Source: JAXMEQ01 sp046348225 (GTDB lineage Bacteria; Pseudomonadota; Gammaproteobacteria; Burkholderiales; Burkholderiaceae_C). Taken from it: a stretch of 64,000 nucleotides of DNA. Position numbers and translations under genes: made by a program. The DNA lies in assembly GCA_046348225.1 (NCBI GenBank), contig JAXMEQ010000007.1:1-64000 (forward strand), written 5' to 3'. The notes beneath the pieces were generated by a model. That model did not search any database, had not been told where the DNA came from, and saw only the letters and a list, made by a program, of their open reading frames with translations. The stretch's first letter is position 1, and the number at the start of each line of letters is the position of its first letter. This document shows positions 32,230 to 41,900 of this stretch, piece by piece.

Positions 32230-34137
32230 ATGAGCAAGCAAACCCTGTCGTTCCAGGCCGAAGTCGCACAGCTTCTGCACCTCGTCACCCACTCGCTGTA
32301 TTCCAACAAGGAGATCTTTCTTCGTGAACTGATCTCCAACGCGTCGGACGCCTGCGACAAGCTGCGCTTCGAGGCGCTCAACAACAACGCCCTGTATGAA
32401 GACGCGCCCAACCTCGAGGTCCGCGTCAGTTTCGACAAGGACGCCAGGACGCTGACCATTGCCGACAACGGCATCGGCCTGAGCCAGCAGGAGGCCATTG
32501 ACAACCTCGGCACGATTGCCAAGAGCGGCACGCGCGAATTCATGGGCAAGCTCAGTGGCGACCAGAAGGCGGACGCCCAGCTCATCGGCCAGTTCGGCGT
32601 GGGCTTTTACTCGGGCTTCATCGTGGCCGACCGGATCACGGTCGAGTCGCGCCGCGCCGGGCTACCGGTCGCCGAGGGAGTGCGCTGGATCAGCGGTGGC
32701 ACCGGCGACTTCGAGGTCGAGACCATCGAGCGCGCCGCGCGCGGCACCAGCGTGACGCTGCACCTGCGCGACGACGCACTCGACTACCTGAGCGCCTGGA
32801 AGCTCAAGGACATCATCGGCAAGTACTCCGATCACATTGCCCTGCCCATCCGGATGGAGAAGGAGGAGTGGAAGGACGGCGAGAACGACCAGCCTGGCGC
32901 CATGGTCAAGACTGGCGAATGGGAGACCGTGAACCAGGCCAGCGCGCTGTGGACGCGGCCCAAGAAGGACATCACCGACGAGCAGTACGCCGAGTTCTAC
33001 AAGGCCATCAGCCACGACTTTGAAGCGCCGCTGGCCTGGAGCCACAACCGCGTGGAAGGCAGCAGCGAGTACACCCAATTGCTGTTCATCCCGACCAAGG
33101 CGCCGTTTGACCTGTGGAACCGCGACAAGAAGGCCGGCGTCAAGCTGTATGTCAAGCGCGTCTTCATCATGGACGACGCCGAGGCGCTGATGCCCACCTA
33201 CCTGCGCTTCGTCAAGGGCGTGATCGACTCGGCCGACCTCCCGCTCAATGTGAGCCGCGAGCTGCTGCAGGAAAGCCGCGACGTCAAGGCCATTCGCGAC
33301 GGCTCCACCAAGCGGGTGCTGTCGATGCTGGAAGACCTGGCCAAGCAGGAGAAGGCGGAAGACGCCTCGGTCGATGAGAAGGCCAAGTACGGCAAGTTCT
33401 ACGCCGAATTCGGCGCCGTGCTCAAGGAAGGCCTGGGCGAGGATTTCGCCAACCGCGAGCGCCTGGCCAAACTGCTGCGCTTTGCCTCGACCCAATCCGA
33501 CACCGTGAGCGTGTCGCTGGCCGACTACAAGGCCCGGATGAGGGAGGGCCAGGAGGCCATCTACTACATCACCGCCGACACGCTGGCTGCAGCGAAGAAC
33601 AGCCCGCAGATCGAGGTGTTCCGCAAGAAGGGCATCGAGGTGCTGCTCATGGCCGACCGCGTGGACGAATGGGCGCTGAGTTTTCTGACCGAGTTTGACG
33701 GCACGCCGCTGCAAAGCGTGGCCAAGGGCGCGGTCGATTTGGGCAAGCTGCAGGACGAGGCCGAGAAGAAGGCCGCCGAGGAGACGGCTGAAGCGTTCAA
33801 GCCCGTGCTGGCCAGGCTCAAGGAAGCGCTGAAAGACAAGGCCGAAGACGTGCGCGTGACCACGCGGCTGGTGGACTCACCGGCCTGCCTGGTGGTCAAG
33901 GACCAGGGCATGAGCCTGCAGCTGGCGCGCATGCTCAAGGCGGCGGGTCAGGCGGCGCCCGAGGTCAAGCCGGTGCTGGAAGTGAATGCCGAGCACGCGC
34001 TGGTGAAGAAGCTCGACGGCTCGGTGCATTTCAACGATCTGGCCCACATCCTGTTTGACCAGGCGCTGCTGGCCGAAGGCGGCTTGCCGGACGATCCGGC
34101 CGCCTATGTAAAGCGGGTGAACGCGTTGTTGGCATAG
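32230..34137 (+). CDS. htpG: HtpG, bacterial Hsp90 chaperone
   Basis: 635 residues from MSKQTLSFQAEVAQLLHLVTH (32230). GHKL ATPase motifs: NKEIFLRELISNASDACDKLR, TIADNGIGLSQQEAIDNLGTIAKSG and IGQFGVGFYSGFIVAD. The middle domain has TQLLFIPTKAPFDLW and KLYVKRVFIMDDAEALMPTYLRFVKGVIDS, and the C-terminal dimerisation domain follows. Full length for the family, all motifs intact. ATP-dependent cytosolic chaperone for protein folding under stress. Monocistronic: terminator upstream and a different gene type downstream. Confidence 0.97.
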   Translation: MSKQTLSFQAEVAQLLHLVTHSLYSNKEIFLRELISNASDACDKLRFEALNNNALYEDAPNLEVRVSFDKDARTLTIADNGIGLSQQEAIDNLGTIAKSGTREFMGKLSGDQKADAQLIGQFGVGFYSGFIVADRITVESRRAGLPVAEGVRWISGGTGDFEVETIERAARGTSVTLHLRDDALDYLSAWKLKDIIGKYSDHIALPIRMEKEEWKDGENDQPGAMVKTGEWETVNQASALWTRPKKDITDEQYAEFYKAISHDFEAPLAWSHNRVEGSSEYTQLLFIPTKAPFDLWNRDKKAGVKLYVKRVFIMDDAEALMPTYLRFVKGVIDSADLPLNVSRELLQESRDVKAIRDGSTKRVLSMLEDLAKQEKAEDASVDEKAKYGKFYAEFGAVLKEGLGEDFANRERLAKLLRFASTQSDTVSVSLADYKARMREGQEAIYYITADTLAAAKNSPQIEVFRKKGIEVLLMADRVDEWALSFLTEFDGTPLQSVAKGAVDLGKLQDEAEKKAAEETAEAFKPVLARLKEALKDKAEDVRVTTRLVDSPACLVVKDQGMSLQLARMLKAAGQAAPEVKPVLEVNAEHALVKKLDGSVHFNDLAHILFDQALLAEGGLPDDPAAYVKRVNALLA

Positions 34138-34160
34138 CGCCTGCCTCCTACAATGCCCGC

Positions 34161-36269
34161 ATGGTGACACGCGGGCTTCTGGCGGGGCTGATGCTGGTGC
34201 TGGCCGGTTGCGGCGGCGCAGACCGCGCTGCTGTATCGGCCGCTGATGTGCCAGCCGGCGCCGCACCTGCTGCGCCGCAGGACGCGCCGCCCTTGCGCAC
34301 CGGCCCCACGCCTCCCCAGGCGCCCACCAGCCTAGACGGGCTGGGCACCCCGGCCGCGCCAGACGCCCGGCCCCCCCAGGCTGACAGTGGCTACTCGCTG
34401 GACGTGAGCCAGCGCGAAGCCGTGCGGCTGTTCTACAAAACCGTGTTTGCATCGTCGTCCAACCTGGCCAGCGGCTGGACGGGCAATGCCGCTGCCTGCG
34501 CGGCAGGCGACACCACAGCCGACTACAAGGCCGCCACGCTGCGGCGCATCAACTGGTTCCGTGCCATGGCCGGCGTGCCAGCCAGCGTGCAGCTGGACGA
34601 CACGTTCAATGCGAAGGCGCAACAGGCGGCACTGATGATGGCGGCCAACAACCAGCTCAGCCACACCCCGCCCGCCAGCTGGGCCTGCTACAGCGCCGTG
34701 GGCGCCGAGGCGGCGGCCAAGTCCAACCTGGCGCTGGGCCGTGCCGGGGCCGACAGCGTGGCCGAGGGCTACATGCGCGACAGCGGCGCCAACAACGCGG
34801 CGGTTGGCCACCGGCGCTGGCTGCTGTACCCGCAAACCCAGCGGATGGGGACCGGCGATGCCGATGGCAGCGTCAAGGCCAATGCGCTCTGGGTGTTTGA
34901 CGCCAATATCGCCGGCCCCCGCCCTTCGGTACGCGACGACTTCGTGGCCTGGCCGCCGGCCGGCTACGTGCCGCATGCCACGCTGTACCCGCGCTGGAGC
35001 TTCTCGTACCCGCAGGCCGACTTTTCCGCCGCCAGCGTGGCGATGACGGAAGACGGTGCGCCCCTGGCCACGCGGCTGGAGGCGGTGAGCAATGGCGCGG
35101 GCGAGAACACGCTGGTGTGGTTCCCCGGCAGCTATGCCGACGGCATGAACTGGGCCCGCCCCGCGGGCGACACCGTGTACCGCGTGACGGTGAGCAATGT
35201 GCGTGTGGGCGGCGTGGTGCGCAGCTTCAGCTACACGGTGGTGGTGTTTGATGCCGATGTGGCCACCAGCAGCATCACCCTTGCGGGCAGCAGCGCCGTA
35301 CAGGCGGGCCAGGCCGCCCCCTACAGCTTTGCGGCCCAGCCCGGCGCCACCGGCTACCAGTGGCGCAGCCTGGGCGTGACCCCCTTCAACCTGGCCGACG
35401 GCGCCGAGGCCGGCAGCGGCAACTTCAGCGTGGCCACCAGCGCCGCCTACGACGTGGTGGTCAATGGCGTGTCTGCCACGGGTGCGCGGTCGTTTCATCT
35501 GGCCCACACCCAGGCCACCGACCAGACCCTGCTGCTCAACGCCGTGCTGGTACCCGGCGCCAGCGGTGTGCTGCAGTTCAGCAGCCGGCTCGGGCTGGCC
35601 TCGCCGTCGCAGCTGGCGCTGGTGGAACTGTCGCAGGACGATGGTGCGAGCTGGGTCGCCCTGTTCCAGCAGGCCGGGCAGCAAAGCGGCACCACCAGCA
35701 ACTTTGGCGAAACCGGCTTCAGCACCAAAACCATTTCGCTGGCGCCCTACGCGGGCCGCACCATCCGCCTGCGCTGGCGCTACGCCTTCAGCAGTGGCAG
35801 TTTCTACCCGCAGGCCTCGGCCGGCATCGGCTGGTACGTGGACGACATCACGCTGACCGGCGTGGACACGCTGGCCGCCGCTGGAACGCCGGCGGAGATC
35901 GCATCACCGGCGTTCAGCTTCACGGGCAGCAGTGCCGGCACCGTGTTGCTGCAGGCGCGGGCCGGCATGTTCGGCTACTGGGGGGACTGGTCGGCCGCGC
36001 GCACCGTGAGCGTCAGCGCCGGCGCAGTGTCCATCGCCGGGGCTGACTGCCTGTTCAACTGGGCCGAGCGCAACCACCCGGCACTGTTTGCGCCGTCCGG
36101 CGCTGCGTCGGCCACCAGCGCACCGTATTACTACCGCTTCTATGCCGGCACGCGGGCCTACCTGGGGGTGTCTACGGTGGATGGCAATGTGTACTACCTG
36201 GCCGGCAACCGGCTGGACAACGTCGGTCCGCTGGCCAGCTGGCGCGTGACCGCAGGATGCAATTCATGA
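34161..36269 (+). CDS. CAP-domain (SCP/PR-1-like) lipoprotein
   Basis: 702 residues. Lipoprotein signal MVTRGLLAGLMLVLAGC (lipobox LAGC, Cys17). After a Pro/Ala-rich linker there is a CAP-like domain (residues about 75-240): RINWFRAMAGVPASVQLDDTFNAKAQQAALMMAANNQLSH and NNAAVGHRRWLLYPQ. The middle carries beta-sandwich segments, one resembling the MAM/immune-inhibitor type (GASGVLQFSSRLGLA... GWYVDDITLTGVD). The C-terminal 75 residues (DCLFNWAERNHPALFAP, YYYRFYAGTRAYLGVS, VYYLAGNRLDNVG) are a small module often seen at the ends of Burkholderiales secreted proteins. Surface or periplasmic; catalytic role unknown. Confidence 0.8.
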   Translation: MVTRGLLAGLMLVLAGCGGADRAAVSAADVPAGAAPAAPQDAPPLRTGPTPPQAPTSLDGLGTPAAPDARPPQADSGYSLDVSQREAVRLFYKTVFASSSNLASGWTGNAAACAAGDTTADYKAATLRRINWFRAMAGVPASVQLDDTFNAKAQQAALMMAANNQLSHTPPASWACYSAVGAEAAAKSNLALGRAGADSVAEGYMRDSGANNAAVGHRRWLLYPQTQRMGTGDADGSVKANALWVFDANIAGPRPSVRDDFVAWPPAGYVPHATLYPRWSFSYPQADFSAASVAMTEDGAPLATRLEAVSNGAGENTLVWFPGSYADGMNWARPAGDTVYRVTVSNVRVGGVVRSFSYTVVVFDADVATSSITLAGSSAVQAGQAAPYSFAAQPGATGYQWRSLGVTPFNLADGAEAGSGNFSVATSAAYDVVVNGVSATGARSFHLAHTQATDQTLLLNAVLVPGASGVLQFSSRLGLASPSQLALVELSQDDGASWVALFQQAGQQSGTTSNFGETGFSTKTISLAPYAGRTIRLRWRYAFSSGSFYPQASAGIGWYVDDITLTGVDTLAAAGTPAEIASPAFSFTGSSAGTVLLQARAGMFGYWGDWSAARTVSVSAGAVSIAGADCLFNWAERNHPALFAPSGAASATSAPYYYRFYAGTRAYLGVSTVDGNVYYLAGNRLDNVGPLASWRVTAGCNS

Positions 36270-36673
36270 AGCAAGGCTTTGTTTGCCTGGCCTGCACGGT
36301 GGCGCTGGCGGGCTGCAGTTCGGTGGGCGTCGGCATCAGCGTGCCCATCGGCCCCATCTCCATCGGGGTTGGCGTTGGTTCCGGGGGCGTGAGCGGCAGC
36401 GTGGGGGTCTCGGCCGGCGGTGTGGGCGGCTCGGTCGGCGTGTCGGCGGGCTCGGGCGGGTTGAGCGGCAATGTGGGCGCCAACGCCGGGCCGCTGAGTG
36501 CGGGCGTGGGCGTCAACGCCCAAGGGCAGGCCAACGGCTCGGTCGGCGTGGGCGGCAATGTGTCGGTCGGGCCGGCCACGGTGGGCATCAGCGGCAGCAC
36601 CGGGGCGGTGTTGTCGCCTTCGCTGCCCAACGCCCAGCGTCAGCGAGGCGCGGGCGACCAGGTGGCGCCCTGA
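36266..36673 (+). CDS. Glycine/serine/valine-repeat lipoprotein
   Basis: 135 residues. ATG at 36266 overlaps the CAP gene stop as ATGA (an ATG 9 nt upstream is possible). Signal MKQGFVCLACTVALAGC, lipobox LAGC with Cys17. The rest is a low-complexity run of GVGG, GSVGVSAGG and GNVGANAG units, alternating Gly with Val, Ser or Ala, suggesting a beta-roll or disordered surface tail. Coupled to the CAP-domain lipoprotein. Unknown function. Confidence 0.65.
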   Translation: MKQGFVCLACTVALAGCSSVGVGISVPIGPISIGVGVGSGGVSGSVGVSAGGVGGSVGVSAGSGGLSGNVGANAGPLSAGVGVNAQGQANGSVGVGGNVSVGPATVGISGSTGAVLSPSLPNAQRQRGAGDQVAP

Positions 36674-36698
36674 GGCGCCAGAATCATCCTGCGCATAT

Positions 36699-36758
36699 GC
36701 AAAATCGGGCTGTAGCCCGCACGGGGATTGCGTAAGGCGCTATGAAAAACGTAGCAAA
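36699..36758 (-). repeat. Dispersed palindromic repeat, copy F (intergenic)
   Basis: TGCAAAATCGGGCTGTAGCC, CGCACGGGGATTGCGTAAGG and CGCTATGAAAAACGTAGC in succession form a complete copy in a gene-free spot between the Gly-rich lipoprotein and the CRISPR array. It shows the unit boundaries best: about 60 bp. Confidence 0.75.
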
Positions 36759-36815
36759 TAGGAACTTGCTTTTTCCTGCTTGGTGACAAGTTCTTGATCA
36801 ACATGCGCGAAGCGC

Positions 36816-36852
36816 CAACAGGTCTTGGTGGGTTTTCCACCAAGACCTGTTG
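36816..36852. repeat. 16-bp hairpin fused to the first CRISPR repeat
   Basis: Arms 36816-36831 and 36837-36852 around a GTTTT loop are perfectly complementary. The last 4 bases of the right arm (GTTG) are the start of CRISPR repeat 1. The 30 bases just before the repeat (36819-36848) have exactly spacer length. No U-tract follows on either strand, so it is not an ordinary terminator. Confidence 0.75.
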
Positions 36853-37586
36853 TAGCTCCCTCTCTCACCCCGGATAGCTACACTCAGCCAAACACCTGGA
36901 CGTCGACGCTGCCGGTTGTAGCTCCCTCTCTCACCCCGGATAGCTACACTTTGTACAGGCCGCGGTAGTCCACCGCTTTGGTTGTAGCTCCCTCTCTCAC
37001 CCCGGATAGCTACACTCAAAAACATGTCGCCCCACAGCAAAACTGGGTTGTAGCTCCCTCTCTCACCCCGGATAGCTACACTTTAACGGCGCTGGCGGTG
37101 TGCGTCACCAAGGTTGTAGCTCCCTCTCTCACCCCGGATAGCTACACTGGGGAGTTACGCGGTTACACGGTTACGCACGTTGTAGCTCCCTCTCTCACCC
37201 CGGATAGCTACACTGGCGCGCTCGTTCTTTTCTCAACCATGGATGTTGTAGCTCCCTCTCTCACCCCGGATAGCTACACTCGCACATGCAGGATCAGGTC
37301 TGCGCGCTCGGTTGTAGCTCCCTCTCTCACCCCGGATAGCTACACTTCCAGCAGCAAGGCTGTCGCACCACGCACAGTTGTAGCTCCCTCTCTCACCCCG
37401 GATAGCTACACTTGCGCGTGATTTTTAACGTCAGACTTAATCGTTGTAGCTCCCTCTCTCACCCCGGATAGCTACACTGCGGCCAGCCGGGCTTAGTTGT
37501 AGCTCCCTCTCACCCCGGATAGCTACACTAACAGGTAGCCGGAAACAGCGCAGGTAGCTCCCTCTCTCACCCCGGATAGCTACACT
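36849..37586 (+). CRISPR. Type II-C CRISPR array, 12 repeats and 11 spacers
   Basis: The repeat is 36 bp: GTTGTAGCTCCCTCTCTCAC followed by CCCGGATAGCTACACT. It starts at 36849, 36915, 36981, 37047, 37113, 37179, 37245, 37311, 37377, 37443, 37496 and 37551. The first ten are identical with nine 30-bp spacers between them. Repeat 11 has lost two bases (34 bp) and repeat 12 has three altered leading bases; the last two spacers are only 17 and about 21 bp, so the cas-proximal end is eroded. Orientation is taken from the close match to the Neisseria meningitidis repeat and from the tracrRNA anti-repeat: crRNAs are read on the + strand, towards the cas genes. The repeat ends in TACACT, which could serve as a -10 box as in Neisseria. 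Confidence 0.97.
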
Positions 37587-37600
37587 CGACCCGCCCGAAA

Positions 37601-37635
37601 CCCGCTCCAGGCCTTGCTTGGAGCGGGTTTTCTTT
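37601..37635 (+). terminator. Intrinsic terminator behind the CRISPR array
   Basis: CCCGCTCCA (37601-37609) / TGGAGCGGG (37619-37627) stem with a 9-nt loop, then TTTTCTTT. It would stop + strand crRNA transcription before the convergent cas2 gene. Confidence 0.8.
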
Positions 37636-37648
37636 AGGAAAACTGGCC

Positions 37649-37981
37649 TCAAAACAGCACGATCTGGGCGGCATTGACCTTCTTTTCCTGAAAAAGCGGG
37701 AGGCCGACGAGCAGTTTCATGCCCGCGTACTGCTTCTCCGTCACAGTCATAACGCGGATCGACCCTTCCGGCGGAAGGTTGGCCACCAAGCGTTTCATAT
37801 GCTTTTCTTCTGCGTCATTGCCATTCAGGATGCGCCCATACACGGAAAACTGGATCATGTCGTAGCCGTCGTTCAGCAAGAAGCGTCGGAACTGGGTGTA
37901 CGCCCGGCGCTCGGCTTTGGTGACCACGGGCAGATCAAAGAAGACCATCATGCGCATGAATCGCCTCGTTTCCCGGCTCAT
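37649..37981 (-). CDS. cas2: Cas2, CRISPR adaptation endonuclease-fold protein
   Basis: 110 residues. MRMMVFFDLPVVTKAERRAYTQFRRFLLNDGYDMIQFSVYGRI shows the Cas2 ferredoxin fold with the conserved Asp after the first strand (VFFDLP). Together with Cas1 it integrates new spacers. It starts 11 nt after the cas1 stop and is the last cas gene before the array. There is no csn2 or cas4, which defines subtype II-C. Confidence 0.95.
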   Translation of the reverse strand: MSRETRRFMRMMVFFDLPVVTKAERRAYTQFRRFLLNDGYDMIQFSVYGRILNGNDAEEKHMKRLVANLPPEGSIRVMTVTEKQYAGMKLLVGLPLFQEKKVNAAQIVLF

Positions 37982-37992
37982 GGCAGGCCGCG

Positions 37993-38901
37993 CTACATCT
38001 CGTGCCGACGCTGATTGAGACCGATCAGCCGTGGCATTTCGAGCACCTGCTCGCTGCCGCCGTCATACATGCGCACGAGAGACTCGGCAGCCTGCTCGAC
38101 TGAAGCCAGCACACTCATAACGCCGCGCGGCATTGCTATGTCAACATTTAGCAGCCCGACCAGCGCCACTTTGTCGGCAGGGGTCAGCTCCACAGTGTTG
38201 TCGGTTTTGCGATTGGTTGCCACATACAAGTCAACGACTGAACGGTAGGGTTCGATCAGGTCATCTGCCAAATTGAAAGCGTTTAGTTCGCTGGCGTGAA
38301 AGATGCCAATGGTCGGCAACAGGCCGTGTGCCACAAGCGCGCGTGCGCATGCGCCGCGCATGACGGCGTAACCGTAGTCGAGCGCTGCGTTGGCCCAGCC
38401 GTCTTGCGCACGTGTGAAGCTGCGCCCCATTACCTGCGGAAAGTAGTAAGCGCTGGCCTGCGCCTCCATGTTCCCAGTGTCCCCAGACCGCACGCGCCGT
38501 GCATAGGACTCCAGCCGCTCATGATCCCCCGCGTTAAGTGCCTTCATGCAAAAAGCCTGATTGCGAATTTTGGCTTGCACAATGTTGGCCCAAGCGCGCT
38601 TGCCGGTAGGTTTGTCCAGGTCAAGTTGGAGGCGCAGCATGCGAGTGGCCCGGCTGTGGCTCTGGAACGGCAGGAAGACACCGCTGGGCTGGTGGTTGTC
38701 GCCCGTGGCGTACAGCCCAATGCCATATTCCGCACATGCAGATAGCACGGGGTGCGTCAACGTGATCTCGCGGTTGTTCAGCACGATGACGGCAATGTCT
38801 TCAAATGGCACGCGCGCAGACTGTTCCTGCTCGACGACCAGCGCGAAATGCTCGCGCTTGAGCTTGGCGGGTTGGCTGATAACGACGCTACGCCAGACCA
38901 C
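37993..38901 (-). CDS. cas1: Cas1, CRISPR integrase
   Basis: 302 residues with a GTG start at 38901, giving MVWRSVVISQPAKLKREHFALVVEQ as in other type II Cas1 proteins; GGAAAG lies 5 nt upstream. A longer frame to 38982 would overlap cas9 by 95 nt and adds an atypical tail. Metal-binding catalytic residues: Glu in GNMEAQASAYYF, His in IGIFHASELNAFNLADDLIEPYR and the Glu in that LIEPYR. The start overlaps the cas9 stop by 14 nt. Confidence 0.94.
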   Translation of the reverse strand: MVWRSVVISQPAKLKREHFALVVEQEQSARVPFEDIAVIVLNNREITLTHPVLSACAEYGIGLYATGDNHQPSGVFLPFQSHSRATRMLRLQLDLDKPTGKRAWANIVQAKIRNQAFCMKALNAGDHERLESYARRVRSGDTGNMEAQASAYYFPQVMGRSFTRAQDGWANAALDYGYAVMRGACARALVAHGLLPTIGIFHASELNAFNLADDLIEPYRSVVDLYVATNRKTDNTVELTPADKVALVGLLNVDIAMPRGVMSVLASVEQAAESLVRMYDGGSEQVLEMPRLIGLNQRRHEM

Positions 38902-41900
38902 GGCGGCTTTCCTTGGGTGCGGCGTGCCTACGGCCGAGCGCATCGACATGGAGCTTTTTAATTGACTTAGCGGTCTTTGCACCGATGCCTCGTATCAATC
39001 CATCTTTGCCTACTGCCTGGCTGCGATCGTGAGCCCAAAGACTCACCGCGCCTGTTGACCGATCGCAACCGGCGTAATAGCCAAGGTAAGTTTCGCTTTT
39101 CAGCGTTATCTCCAGCAGGTCGCAGGGATACACGGAGAAGAGAAACTCATCATCACGTACATCCGTCCACTCATCCTCGTCTTTGTAAGCATTGATGGCC
39201 TTGTTCGGTAGCCCCACCGCTTTGTGGTGCACATAAACGGGCACCAAGTGAAACTTCCCGGCCTTCGCAAAAAAATCTACTCGGAGCATGCTGTCGTTCT
39301 TCGCGATGCCGCCTCGGATGGGTATGCCGCTCAGCTTGTCAATCTCAAGCGTTACTGTTCTCACGACCGGACCGGTTGGGTTGCCTTCTTTATCAGGCTT
39401 GCGTAGTGGGTTATCCGCTGGAAAGGCTTTATCCCCTTTCCCGCCGTGTGCTTCCAGCCGTGCCCGAATGGCTGCGTACAGTCTTTCATTTCGGTGCTTG
39501 TCGACGAGGCGGTCAAGGTCTTTCAGATTCAAACTGGAAAGCGGTACCTTCTGCGTGACTCCGCCTTGGATTGCCAAGCGCCGGGGCTGCGCGTAGATCG
39601 TTTCTTTGTGTACGGCGCCGCCATTGCGTCGCTGCGGTGCGCGGGATACAAACAATGTCCGAACGTTCTCAATCGCGAGGGACGTGTAACTCCCCAGCTT
39701 CGTAAGTTCCTCACGCAGCACTCCGATGTCGTCCGTCTTCAGCCTCAGCATCACCTCCGTACGGAATTGCTGCCAAGGGTCAGGAAAATGCTCCGCGAGG
39801 CGCTGATGAGCTGTTGCGTTGATGATTTCCCCGGTCTCTGGATCGGCGAAGCCCTCGCGCATGTGCTCCAGTTCCTTTTTTCTCGCATAGTCCGCCAGCC
39901 GCTTCACCATTGCATGGCTACACGCTGCCACGACTACTGCATCCAGGGCATGGTGCCGATCGCTTTCGTCACGTACCTTTATCAGGCCCCAGCGGGCGCG
40001 CAGAAAACCGGTGAGTTGGCCATTCAAGACCACACAGCGCTTGTTATCGCTACCGTCGGACAACTGCAGAAACTGCTCGACGTAGTTCTTAAAGAACTTA
40101 CAGATGTAGCGAGTGTCATTCAGGTTACGGTCCTTGAAAGAGCTGGATTCTTCAACGCCAAAGTTCTTGCGAAGCAGGCGGCTGCGCTTCGCCTGCCGGT
40201 AGGCTTTGTTCCCTTCCACCCAAGCAACGAAGCTGCGCCAGCGCTCGGAATCGCTGGCGCCATCCAGATACTCGTAGGGCGTCCTGTTACCTTTGTTCTG
40301 GTTTTCACGCGTCAGGACGAGCACTTTATTGCTTTTGCTGTCGTCATAGCTCCGTGAGTAGGGCAGGGCGTGATCGACCTGCACGTAACTCGCGTCATGG
40401 ACTACCCTGTTCAGGTCAAGCGCTTCCAAAGAATAGGCGCATTTGCCATGTTGCTCGCGGTAAAGCAACCACTTCTCGAACTCCACACCGCTCGGACGAC
40501 GCCCAAAGTCACCTGCGAACTGCTCCCTAGCCTTTTCGTTGCGGTCGCGATACTCGTCCTGAAGTTTCTTGATGTCGCGCCTTTCATCCATCGGTCGAGA
40601 CAGGTCACGAGCCATCTCGATATGGACAGACGATGGCGAGCCATACTCCTGGATGAGCGCATTGACCACCTTGCGTGCTTGATTGAGTGCGCGCAAGACC
40701 ACCGGGTTGCGCGGGACATCCACGTCTTGCCGGAACTTCATCCGACCGGCTGCATCCCGACCCTCATACAGCGGGGGCAAAAATTTGTGACCACCAGTGG
40801 CTGCGACGAAGCGTTGGCTGTGATGACCATACTCTGGAATCATGGCAACCGCCTCGTCGTAGCGGTAACCGAGTTCCATCAGCGGCACAATCTGACGGAG
40901 AGCCTTGAGTGAGAGCGAGTGAAATTTGTCGAACCGGATGCCAAGCAGAGCGTCAATCGTGCGCTGACCTCCGGGAAGGGCAAGTTTTGACAATTCGGCT
41001 CGAACCTCGTCGTCGTCCTTGTAGACGCTTAGCACCCACGCAATGGCGTCCAACAGGAGCGGTTTACCCTCCAGGGCGGCGATTGAGATCTGGTTCCACT
41101 CGGATTTCAGATCGGCGCGCGTCAGGGTCCGACGCACTTCGTGCCAGGCGGTTAGCTTGACCAGCGGTTGGTCTTCCGGGTCTTTGGCCTTCTCCTCTTC
41201 TCTTTGTTTGCTACTTGGATAAGCCAAGCCACCAAAGCGGAATGACTCGGGCAATTGGTTCGCTTTGACCAGCGCACTACGCAAGGTCTTGTAGGTGAAC
41301 TTCTCGCCCGACTGATATGGCAGCAGCAATGCGAAGTTGCGCTCTTTGTCGTTCAGTGGCCTTGAAACTCCGTCAACGATCACTCGTAGGTTGTTCAGCC
41401 TTGTGAGCCATACATGGCGTTCTGCGGTGAAGCTGGCCTTGGGTGCCCGGTGTTCGCCTTTTTCGAACGTACAGTGCCCAAGCATCTTGAGCAAGTCTTT
41501 ACCGGAGAGCGCTGGCTTTTGAGACCAGAACAGCCCTCCGCGTTTGTCGTCACTGCCGCGCAGTGCGTGCTCAAGCTCTATCGTCGCATTCGGGTTTCCA
41601 AGTGCCCGCTGCGCGACAAATAGTGTCTGCAACTCTTCGTCGAGCAAAACCCTTGACAAAGCCTTGTCGTAGTCTCCGCGCTTGTTGCGCTGTGCTTCAG
41701 GGAATTCGGCCAGCACCATTTCCGCTGCCGTGCGGTACTTCTTCTCCTCCATCAGCTTCTTTGTGTGTGCGAGCCCAGCCTTGACTCGGCCGCCTTCACC
41801 CTTGGCGTCTTCTTCTGCTTTACGCTCCTCGGCTCGGCTGATCCAGTGAAAACCGCGATGCTTGCAAAGGTGATAGATCACACGCGCCCACTCCACGGAC

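Noticed and set aside
36761..36818. A further degenerate CRISPR repeat ahead of the palindromic 30-mer
   Set aside because: The bases before 36819 do not resemble the repeat in either orientation, so the palindrome was not counted as a spacer.
36978..37421. Open frame through the CRISPR array encoding a repeated VVAPSLTPDSYT peptide
   Set aside because: The frame arises from the 66-bp period (divisible by 3) of repeat plus spacer; it is an RNA locus, not a protein gene.
38902..38982. Longer cas1 start overlapping cas9 by 95 nt
   Set aside because: The GTG at 38901 has a good RBS and gives the N-terminus usual for type II Cas1.
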